From positions 124,001 to 188,000 of the forward strand of contig JAAVTG010000614.1 of NCBI GenBank assembly GCA_011947345.1: DNA of 64,000 nt, given 5' to 3'. Position 1 is the first letter of the stretch. Each line of letters begins with the position of its first letter. Below are positions 55,579 to 64,000 of the stretch, one piece after another. Below the pieces are notes generated by a model. The model was given only the letters and a program-made list of their open reading frames with translations. It was not told the DNA's origin and ran no database searches. The DNA is from Phytophthora quininea (lineage: Eukaryota; Oomycota; Peronosporomycetes; Peronosporales; Peronosporaceae). Made by a program: the position numbers and the translations under genes.

Positions 55579-56070
55579 TTGCTCCAAGCAAATGACGTTC
55601 TCGATGTACATTTTTTTGCTGCATCTTCGTTATTTCCTACTGGTACAACCTTGAATGTTGGCCTTAGCCAGCCATTGTTGAGAACGTCGACCTTAGTAAT
55701 TTCGTGCATTATTTACCCCGAAGTGTGCTACGGCGCGCGGTTTTCTCTAGCCTACATGTTCAAGCGTCGCTGCGATGTGGGTGCTGACAAACAGTACCAC
55801 CTGGTAGATTGGCGCATGCGTCCTCTCGACAAGAACATGGTCAAATGTCAAATATGTTCAGGAAAATACGCACTAGCTGCTCTTTATCTACGACCGACTG
55901 AAGAAGCAACTGCTTCAAGCTGGTGCAAAGTCGCGCTGTGTCTTCAAGTGTACGATAAACCTCACCCCACAACAGAGGACGCTCTGGCTGTTGCTGAAAA
56001 GCTCAAGGGAACCGTCAACCTCCGCGAGCTGTCCGACCTCCAGAAGCGTGTGATTGTATCTGTAGCGTGA
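55579..56070 (+). CDS. Unrecognised ORF with a CxxC motif
   Basis: An open plus frame of 163 codons ends at TGA 56068-56070. From about 55750 it looks protein-like: YMFKRRCDVGADKQYHLVDW, MVKCQICSGKYALAALYLRP (C-x2-C), TTEDALAVAEKLKGTVNLRE. The annotated start (TTG/ATG unclear) is uncertain, and the first 50 residues may be non-coding. Probably a gene fragment. No family recognised. The dispersed repeat 56143-56220 lies just after it. Confidence 0.35.
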   Translation: MLQANDVLDVHFFAASSLFPTGTTLNVGLSQPLLRTSTLVISCIIYPEVCYGARFSLAYMFKRRCDVGADKQYHLVDWRMRPLDKNMVKCQICSGKYALAALYLRPTEEATASSWCKVALCLQVYDKPHPTTEDALAVAEKLKGTVNLRELSDLQKRVIVSVA

Positions 56071-56142
56071 CCACATTGCTCGACACGAAGACGGAGTCAC
56101 TCGCCTACAACTACGCAGATGGGGATTGCCCATTAATCGATT

Positions 56143-56220
56143 CGCAGCTGCCAATCGACTAATTGGTTAATTTGTTAACACAAACTGCTAACAAAAATTA
56201 TTTCAAGTGCGACTACTGGG
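56143..56220. repeat. Dispersed repeat, inverted copy at 17078-17166
   Basis: See 17078-17166. Here it follows the unrecognised ORF and precedes another coding-like stretch. Confidence 0.65.
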
Positions 56221-57066
56221 GAACGTTCTATTTATATCTTTCTTTTCTCAAACAGACGCCACAAAGTGCTGGAATTCGACCAAGAAAGACGGCGTGCCGC
56301 TGCTGAGAGCTTCCCTCGTGCAGCGATGCACAGGTGAGAGCCCCGTGATTGAGAGGATGACTGCCAACTTGCGTTCAAGCGGGCTGCGATGGCTTTTAAT
56401 CGGAGACAGAAGGTCGAGAGGAAAATCAGACGCTTCGGCGAGTATGGCGAACCAGCGCAAGCGCTGGTCGGCACCGACGCGGAGGGGAAGGCTACGTTAT
56501 GGGGGTGAATGGCTTTGTATGTTGGACGCAAGGAGTTATTTCATTGTTGCTATATTTTTATACGTGTTTTCGGAGCTGAGAACGAAAAGACTGAAGACGT
56601 CGTTGGAATTACGCCATGGCAAGCACCTTTTAGTTTGAGAAGAGCTTCTAGCGGTCGCACATCGAGTGTTTACTCGATCCTCGATAACTACTGCGCGTCA
56701 AACGGACGGACGGATCATAGGAAATTGCATCGAAATAATGAGTGTTGATAAATCTACCGTGTCTAGTGCTGTGGATTGATCTCGATGCAGGATCAAATGA
56801 CAGGAACCTGAAGGATTTTATCGGTATGTACGTCACGTGAGTGCTAAATCTCTATGTAGCGCTAATTAAATGGTATTGTTGTGGTGTTTTTGCTGAAATC
56901 AAGGTCACTAGATAATAACTACCATATCGCTGTGCAAGTTCCATTGATACATTTTATGCTCATCGTTGATCCGATTTGATGACTGGTGTTGGCTCACAAT
57001 GATGTTGACCCGATTACGCGATTCGAGTACTAAACGATATGAAGAAGGAAATGTAAGACGACGTGA
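56221..57066. other. Coding-like plus-strand pieces, unrecognised
   Basis: 56250-56700 has plus frames such as HKVLEFDQERRRAAAESFPR, AFKRAAMAFNRRQKVERKIR and KIRRFGEYGEPAQALVGTDA with stops between, suggesting an eroded gene. 56750-57066 shows nothing. Confidence 0.3.
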
Positions 57067-57305
57067 GGAGGAGGAAATTGAATTGATTAACTGTTTAGCG
57101 GATTTCTCGTCTTAAGGTGATAAGATATCTATCCGTGAGAGTTACGTTCGTGTCGTCCACATGTGGTGCATGGGTTCCGGGATATTATTTTCTGGCGGAT
57201 GAAAGCCAAGTTTTTGCAGCACGTGGACCACAGTAGTGCGGTTGCAACGAAACTCATGTGCGTGTTGGTAGAGGAATTGGTAGTGCATCTTGAACGAGTT
57301 CAGCA
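57067..57305 (-). mobile_element. LINE 3' end, 5'-truncated copy
   Basis: 239 bp nearly identical to 60922-61160, with only a handful of substitutions. On the minus strand it encodes the last residues of the LINE protein (QFLYQHAHEFRCNRTTVV, KLGFHPPENNIPEPMHHMW) and a short 3' UTR. Truncation at 57305 is typical of incomplete reverse transcription. Confidence 0.85.
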
Positions 57306-57630
57306 TAACATGGTCTGGTAGAGCATGTGCTGTTACTGCCATTCTTCAGTCGTTTATCAAACTTTCCCTCGAGCAGTCCCGTTGTTGGGTTCAAACTCGT
57401 CGGACTTGTTTTTTTACTGTCAACATCACATTGAGAAATGATTCTCAGCAAGACTACACAGCATAGCTGATGAGAGGCTTACCCAGTGGGTCCCCTCCAA
57501 CCTACTCGTTGAACAGTGATATGCTGAATGACGATTCACAAGTGAGTTCATTTAGTTTACCACCTATCGGTGGGCTCAACCTTCTCTCCAATCTGGCAGC
57601 CCCAACAGATATTTCTTTTTCGGGATTCGG

Positions 57631-58404
57631 TCACGAAGAGAGTTTCGCAACGCCATTCCAATAATCCTCTAAGTATCGGTAGTTTGCGTTCCCAGTAAGG
57701 TCCGTCCCCGTTTTCCCAGTCAGTCCCAGCGAGGCTTTGACGTAATCTTCAGGTCTCTTCTCGGCGGTGCGAGCGGCAAGTTTTGCCACAAACTCGGCTC
57801 GAGACAGTGGTAGAAAGATATCATCAATGGACGGGTTGGGAAGCTTATTGGCCGAGATAGTCTCGTCATCGACCATGTTGACGTATTTCGCTTAGACTTT
57901 GAGCTCGTCTGACTGTTTCAGGAGATTCGACGGGGTTGTCTTAAGGCCAAGCATCGACCAGACCTCGTAGGTCGAAAACTTGTTGCGCAACAAATCGTCT
58001 AGACTGCCTTCGAATCTGGCCAGATAGACCTTGTAGAACTTGTAGTTCTTGTCCTTCTTGAGTTTCTTGCCAAATTTGTTGCCCAGCTTTAAATCTCTCT
58101 TGACTTGCACTGGCATCCAGTTCCTCTCGAACCAGTCATCGATTTGGTTCCACTTGGCTGTCTCTTTGGCTTTCTTGGCTGCACTCAACTTGGCAGCAAT
58201 CGAAGACACGACGGGAATGTTGACACGCTCCTCGGAGTTGGTTGTGGTGTTGTTGTCGGTTCGCAGGTTTCGACCTGGACCGAAAGAGTTGATGGCGTTG
58301 ACGGTTGGCTTCGTGAGTGAGTTTGTCGGATCTGCCTCGACGATAGAAGTGATACCGACGAGGTAGAGGATGCTTGTGGCGAGTAGGAAATGAAAAGGAG
58401 ACAT
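57631..58404 (-). pseudogene. RXLR-EER effector 1, premature stop
   Basis: ATG 58404 is chosen because it starts a signal peptide, MSPFHFLLATSILYLVGITS, cleaved near IVEA-DP; the longer frame from 58494 would bury it. The translocation motif is RNLR followed after about 12 residues by SEER. The effector part has W/Y-like helices (AAKLSAAKKAKETAKWNQID and YKFYKVYLARFEGSLDDLL, LGLKTTPSNLL). A TAA at 57892-57894 ends translation at 170 aa, but the same frame continues to 57631 (VNMVDDETISANKLPN, KRPEDYVKASLGLTGKTG), and the third paralogue has sense codons there. Such proteins are secreted and act in plant cells. Confidence 0.85.
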
Positions 58405-58845
58405 GATTCTGGACTTGGAAACACTCGACTGAGCTTGGAGCAGTTGTTGATCGGAGGGTGAATTGCCAAGAGAAACATTTCCGACGCCTTTCATCAGTGG
58501 TGAAGGTGATTTGGAGTGGTGCTACAGCAGAATAATAGAACCGCAATGTCTCCGTATGTATGTACAGCAAGTTGAAGATTTGATGATTTTTCATTTCAGG
58601 CAGGCCAAATGTGATGCAAGCGCAGCATATTACGTCCTGGTAAGAAGCCCCCGTCATCACATACCACCCCTTTCAAAGAACAGTTTACAAACATACGGAG
58701 GCCACGCAGATCTGATGAAGTTTTGGTCTGGCATGTATAGTATCACTATTGTCCGCAATTTGTTTCTAGCCAGGAATCAGGAAGATGCTAGCTCTTTGAA
58801 TTGGCTTAAAATACTAAGCTAAGCCATGATTTTCTTTCTTTTCTA

Positions 58846-59800
58846 CTCCGCCCTGGATGTGAAAATCAACCTTCCTGTGATGTCGTTAATTGCTGCAAAG
58901 TTAAAAGCAGCCATGAGGGCCAAGGGAGCCAGAAAGACTGCGAAGTGGAACCGACTTGACAATTGATTTGACAGAGACTTGGGCCCCGATGGGACGTTTA
59001 CCGGGTCTGATCCGTTCGTCGGGCTTGTTGACGTAGGCCATCGCATCTGACTTGTGCTGGAGTGCTGGAAATTGGCCCCACTACATGTGCAAATATTTCT
59101 CGGCCACTTAGTCGAGTAGCAGTACTTGCAGTTCTTGGTGATCGTCAGAGGAGCATCCTTGACCTAGATATATTGCGCCTACTTGAGACAGTCTACCTAG
59201 TGGGGTTCATTGTGAAGCTCGGAATTTGGACGCGAACAGTATGCTAAGAGCTCACTACCGCAGGAGTCGACAAACTAACAGGAAAGGAGCTCAAGGGACC
59301 ATACAAACTATCACGACTCGTTGTGTTGTTCGTCGTTTACCAAGACTGTGATTCACCTCGTTCACATGCTGACCCACAGTCTAGCTCGACTTCGGTGGCT
59401 ATCACTGATCGTCCGCCGAAATATTGCAGAGCACTTTCATTATTCCGTGTCGCGTTTTTTTAAATCCAAGGCTTCAAGGCAAGTCGGGGATGGAGTGAAA
59501 CAAATCGACGACTGGAATTTTCGTACAACCTAGCATATCTGACGAAATTTGAAGACCGAATGGACGAGTTGTGGTGGTCAAACACCACCGTGTTGGTTGC
59601 CTTCGGACTGAGTTACATCAAGACTGTCGATGCTATCGAGGAGTCGGATGTACATCAACTGCATCAACCAATTCGACAAGCCAATAAACGAAAGATGCCG
59701 AATAGCTCCAAGTTTAGTCCCGCCATATTTACTTCCTTGCTCGAAGATCACACCGCAAGGCGTCCAGTAATCTGTACGCACTACGCATGCGGTTCAGTCT
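58846..59800 (+). pseudogene. RXLR effector 2, eroded and interrupted
   Basis: Plus frame at 58870-58990: LPVMSLIAAKLKAAMRAKGA then KTAKWNRLDN and a stop, matching the core of effector 1 (SIAAKLSAAKKAKETAKWNQ). About 470 bp without similarity follows. Then 59490-59800 resumes with GVKQIDDWNF, YLTKFEDRMDEL, VAFGLSYIKTVDAIEESD, matching FEGSLDDLL...LGLKTTPSNLLKQSDE of effector 1. The leader with signal and RXLR is not recognisable. It therefore holds parts of one gene with an insertion or a badly diverged middle. Confidence 0.6.
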
Positions 59801-59856
59801 TGATACGGTTCATTTTTCAACATTCCAACGCCGCGTCAAGAGTTTTCAAGCTCCTC

Positions 59857-60584
59857 ATGTTTCATCGCCGTCTCCTCCTGGTGGTAACAACCATCTACTT
59901 GGCCGGAATCGCAACCTGTATTGAGGCTGAATATACCAGTTCACTGAAACTTTCGACGCCTTCGAGTGGTGAATTGAACGAGTCGCTTGGTCCACGACGA
60001 CATCTGAGAATAAACGAAGAGAGACTCAAGATTGCGATTGTCACGTCGATTGCCGCGAATTGAGGGCCGCTAAGACAGCTAGGGAGGCCGCCAAGTGGAA
60101 CAAGATTGACGACTGGGTCAATGATAAACGAATTCCGACTTTGGTCAAGAGTGATTTAAAGCTGGGGAACAAGGTCGGCACCCGACTCAAGTCGGACTCC
60201 AACTACAAAATCTACAAGGACTATCTTAGCAAGTTTGAGGGCAACCTGGATGGGTTTCTGGCGGAAGGCACCACGACACTCCGTATGTGGGACGTACTCG
60301 GTCTCCAGAATTTCAAGACTTTCAACTCGCTGCAAAAATCTGACGAGTTCAAATTCTACAAGAAGTTCGTCAACATGGTCGACAATAAGTTAATCGCAGC
60401 GAGGAAACTTCCTCCAGAGGATGTCTATTCCACTTTCTTTCGAGGCGAGTTCCTTTCCAACCTGTACGTTCGCACCATAATGAAAAGACCGGAAGATTAC
60501 GTCGAGGCCTCACGCGGACTGACAGGCAAAACGGAGAAGGAGTTGATGGAACACACGAACTATCACTTTTTCAACAATACCTGA
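59857..60584 (+). pseudogene. RXLR-EER effector 3, single frameshift
   Basis: ATG 59857 starts a signal peptide MFHRRLLLVVTTIYLAGIAT (cleavage near CIEA). The RXLR motif RHLR is followed by NEER, and the core by IAIVTSIAA. One missing base at about 60058 gives a TGA at 60061-60063; the next frame continues at once with RAAKTAREAAKWNKIDDWVN and YKIYKDYLSKFEGNLDGFL to TGA 60582-60584. Length without the break would be about 240 residues, close to the sister effector. All conserved W/Y helices remain, so this is the youngest of the three relics, or a functional gene with a sequencing error. Confidence 0.85.
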
Positions 60585-60921
60585 ACAACGTCAACAACGT
60601 TGCTGGTTAATCGTTTTCAGGAGACGGCAACAATCGTCGTGCAGCGAGGATGTAACCTGGATCCAAAGTCTGGGTATCGGTTTGGTTTCTGGCGTGAACG
60701 ATTCATCCTTGTCTTTAATGGCATACCTAGTGTGTATTGAACAGTTCTGAATGCGGAATTTTGTCGTGCCCAAGTTAAACATTGTAGAGATCATACTGCA
60801 TGGCGGCTGAACTCGACGAAGTTATATTAATGCGCGTAAAGAACGATATTCAAGGTCTAACCAGCCAGATGGTTGCATACGTGTATCATAACGCATGAAG
60901 CCGGGTTTGTGTGGTTGGGAC
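60585..60921. other. 3' flank of effector 3, no gene
   Basis: Includes the inverted repeat AACAACGTCAACAACGTTG just after the stop. No other feature. Confidence 0.4.
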
Positions 60922-60996
60922 GGAGGAGGAAATTGAATTGATTAACTGTTTAGCGGATTTCTCGTCTTAAGGTGATAAGATATCTATCCGTGAGAG

Positions 60997-63700
60997 TTAC
61001 GTTCGTGTCGTCCACATGTGGTGCATGGGTTCCGGGATATTATTTTCTGGCGGATGAAAGCCAAGTTTTTGCAGCACGCGGACCACAGTAGCGCGGTTGC
61101 AATGAAGCTCATGTGCGTGTTGGTAGAGGAATTGGTGGTGCATCTTGAACGAGTTCAGCAGATTGAGAATATTTGGCACTTCAGCTGTCGTTCCCTGGAA
61201 ATGAATGTCGTTCCTGAGCCGCCATGTTGCATGAAACACATACGCTGTGTAGATCCTCCATAAAAGTATCAGTTCTTTGTGCTCACTTCTCCTGTTCCTA
61301 CGAAGGTCTTGCAATCTTGGGAAGAGTAGCAACCTCCAGCTTAGATCGACGCAAAAGAACGTCGACCACCGGCTCCATAGTTCGCTCCGCATTGGTTCTA
61401 ATGACGCGCACGTGAAAAACAGTGTTCTACCGTTTCGATGTCCTGGCATTCCGGACGAACGCAGTTTTGGATGGTAGGATTTAGTTCTCTGAGGAAGTAT
61501 AGTCGTGAGCCGACTGTGAGGTCTCCAAAGCACATTCGTACTATCACATCATGAATAACTGGCAGTAGATATCCACGTAGAGAAATCACACTGGACAAGG
61601 TTTCATGAATCCTTTGTCGAGGACACCCCAGGTCTTCCATCGGATGATGCATCAACTCCGGAACTTGCTGAAGAATCACCTTTCAATCCTGCGATCACAA
61701 ATTTGGGAAGAATCGCGTAGATGGTTCTGTTGGGAGACAGCTGCTTAGCTTGATTCCAAATATCGGTGGTGAATTCGTGCTTCTTACTTCTTGCATTCCT
61801 CCTTCGTCCGGATGCGGTAGTAAGCGATGAAGTAATCGGCTCATTTGATGGTAGAGCACGAAAATGTCATGTGGAAGCACCTTCGTTCCAAGTATTGGAT
61901 GAATCTCGGAGCAGACGTCCGTGAAAAATGCCGTTGACGACGGCCAGTCGCGATTGGCACCCAGAAAGTCGGCAAAACATAACTTTTATGTTTTGCCAGT
62001 TCCCGACAGAGCGCCCGAAAGGCGTTTGACCCTGACCCCAGGGGCTTTGCCGGACTCGCTGGGCTTCGCGTATCCAGTACCTGAAATTCAGGCAACCTGC
62101 TCCACCAAATTGGGGTGAATAACACCTTCTGCAGTGTTTTCATTCTGCTGTAGTGAATCGACTCCGGGACTGGCCATTTAATTCTGTTCCACTCCCGTAG
62201 CAAGTGTCTCCACCACAAAGGTAGCATGCTCGACCTTCAGCCCGCTGGTTTCGGTGGGGTTTGAAGTTAGAAATCACTCGATCGCGGGCGGGCGAAGTTG
62301 CCATAGCGTAATTGGATCATGTAGAGCATTGGGCGATACCATACGTTGTCATCTTCGTCTGGGTGTGTAGTAATCGCTCATACAAATTTCTGGAGAAGTT
62401 GCGACGAATGACAGTAGCTACATCAGGAACCCCGATGCCGCATGCTTCGCGTGGCCTCACAGCCGGTCCTTTTTGAACGATACTTATCCCAGATTTTCCA
62501 GTGCTTACGCGGTTATATAACACGTACCGATTCACAATGCCTTGCCAGCGTTTGATGAACCGGGTCGGAATCGTCACAGAAGCTGTGAAACACCACAGCA
62601 ATGACAAAATCTCTGCTTGGGCGATCAATCTTCGGCCGATTAGGGTTCTCGCTCGGCCTTTCCAAAGTTGGAGCCGCTTAATCAATTTTTTGTCGAGTTG
62701 ACTCGCCACCAATGTTGAAGTATCACTATTGCCGAACGGAATGCCAAGATATCGCACGGTTTCGCCGCGTTTCAGTGATTTTAGCGGTGACACTTGCGGA
62801 GCAGAACGTTTACTGTTGAGACTCATTATCACACTTTTGTTATGGTTCAGCCGAGCACCAGATCCTCCACAATAGTCATCAACAATTTGAAGTTGCTCTT
62901 CTAGCTCCTTCTTACCTTTGAGAATAGCACAGTGTCGTCAGAAAGGAACCCCACTGGGACTCGTAATGTTTGGCCCACCAAGACACCTAAATCTCTTTGA
63001 GCGCGTAACAAATTTCCTAGTGGCTCCAACGAGAGAGCAAACAAATACGGAGACAATGGATCTCCCTGTTTCACTCCTCAAGTTGGTGTCAGCGAGTCCT
63101 GCGCCCATCCGTTGATCATTAATGGACATTTAGAGTCGTTGTACAATAGACGCCAAAAATCGAGGCCTAAATCCTTGTCGTTCCAAAATCGAAGAAGGTA
63201 CGGACGATTAACGCAGTCGTAAGCCTTGGCGAAGTCCAAGAACGTGGCTAGTCCTTTGCGTTTTTGGAATGTTTCTAAATGCTGGAGATCGCGGACTAGC
63301 ATTACAGTAAGACGACGTAAGGAGTTGCGCAGGTGTGGATCGAACGAAAACACGCCAATGATGGTGAGCGATGTTAGATGTCGTCATTGTCCAGCAATTA
63401 CCCAGCCGGTATGGTGACTATTTCCCACCGCCCTCGTCTTTCCTGTTGGTCCACCTCACCAGCAGTATTATGCTAGCGACTCGAGGGCCAGTGGAAGTGG
63501 AAACGTCTACTTGGCGATGCTTGCCATAATTAATAGTACCCTCGTTGAGGTCTCCCTATTGTTTGTATGTTATTGAAGAGCGGTTGATGCAACGTCGGCT
63601 ACACTTATCCCGGCATTTTGTTGGAATTTAATAAGTCCCCGGATACAGCATCTTACTGCAGCGAGAGCTCATTCATCCGCGCGTCATGCAAGTTGAAGAG
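60997..63700 (-). pseudogene. LINE reverse transcriptase (ORF2), broken
   Basis: In coding order: LRRLTVMLVRDLQHLETFQK and ATFLDFAKAYDCVN (RT motif A, about 63225-63190), GFLSDDTVLFS (motif C with DD, 62948-62920), RYLGIPFGNSD (motif E/thumb, 62760), KLIKRLQLWKGRARTLIGRR, CGIGVPDVATVIRRNF, LPTEPSTRFFPNL, a zf-RVT zinc site (CVRPECQDIETVEHCF, about 61410-61450) and the C-terminal PPENNIPEPMHHMW. The enzyme copies RNA into DNA at the target. Frame changes near 62940, 62270, 61840 and 61680 and elsewhere show it is dead. Confidence 0.85.
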
Positions 63701-64000
63701 GCTCAGGGCTATGTTTTCGTTCTCTAGTTGCAACAGCGCTCGTATCTGCCCACAGTGAAGTTCCGTCAAGAAGACCAATTGCCTCAGCAAAATGTATTGT
63801 GTTTGAAGCTTATCCTATGCACTTCCGCTTTGTTGTGGCGTATCGATAGTTGGACTGGAGTTACTGAGTTTACCAGGTAAAATATCAAGCACTGAAAGCG
63901 TGGGGAGGCTTCGGAGCGGGTTGAACGATATAAAGTCAGACGTAGGCATGGCAGTTGACCTCGTCGACCTCGGTACCGCTTCTTGGTGCTAATATTTCGA
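63700..64000. other. Upstream LINE sequence, not resolved
   Basis: Expected to hold the part before the RT domain on the minus strand; I cannot make out conserved blocks here. Confidence 0.35.

Larger units (their letters stand above)
60922..64000 (-). mobile_element. LINE (non-LTR) retrotransposon, 3' part
   Basis: The minus strand carries the reverse transcriptase and its C-terminal region; the 5' part with any endonuclease lies beyond the window edge. The 3' end at 60922 is shared with the copy at 57067. The fragment at 15440 is a diverged relative on the other strand. Confidence 0.85.

Overview
The window is eukaryotic and most likely comes from a plant-pathogenic oomycete of the Phytophthora type. 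The best evidence is a cluster of secreted RXLR-EER effector relics at 57.6-60.6 kb, each with a signal peptide or WY-like helical core. A polygalacturonase relic, Helitron, piggyBac, PIF/Harbinger, hAT and pogo elements, and 61-73 bp GT-AG introns inside the piggyBac gene agree with this. Almost everything is repeat-derived. Most genes carry frameshifts or stops, but one pogo-like transposase of 493 codons is intact inside clear terminal repeats. The many broken frames are therefore not simply bad sequence, although some breaks lie in homopolymers.

Layout. 1-1 kb: minus-strand Helitron helicase relic. 2.5 kb: hAT tail fragment. 3.3-6.05 kb: PIF/Harbinger element with divergent transposase and Myb/SANT-like genes. 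6.09-9.65 kb: piggyBac element bounded by TTAA. 10.7-15.3 kb: first copy of a zinc-finger, tyrosine-recombinase-like and RecQ-helicase fusion gene. 15.4-16.9 kb: LINE fragment joined to a 5'-truncated polygalacturonase. 18.4-20.7 kb: nuclease-like pseudogene interrupted by a 1.6 kb insert with a G-free tract and 129 bp tandem repeats. 20.7-22.4 kb: LTR-like repeat debris. 22.9-24.6 kb: small basic ORF convergent with an archaeo-eukaryotic primase relic. 24.6-34.7 kb: a pogo transposase gene split by an 8,944 bp hAT element that has a perfect 8 bp target duplication and carries a hAT transposase plus non-transposon gene pieces. 34.8-36.7 kb: complete intact pogo-like transposon. 36.9-43.1 kb: C2H2/SR-rich plus coiled-coil gene whose 3' half sits in a 1,608 bp inverted duplication. 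43.1-47 kb: unrecognised genes, one with resemblance to giant-virus poly(A) polymerase, split by a Tourist-like element. 47-49.3 kb: truncated voltage-gated cation channel. 50.5-55.2 kb: second recombinase/RecQ fusion gene. 57.6-60.6 kb: RXLR cluster. 60.9-64 kb: LINE retrotransposon.

The main candidate for an undescribed system is the pair of diverged fusion genes at 10.8-15.3 and 50.5-55.2 kb. Both have the order C2H2 fingers, OrsD-like zinc domain, tyrosine-recombinase-like domain, RecQ helicase with its zinc module, and a C-terminal zinc knuckle. The recombinase-like domain keeps the exact H-x8-Y spacing of tyrosine recombinases, which suggests a helicase-coupled YR mobile element. No searches or alignments were run. 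All homology calls are by reading motifs.
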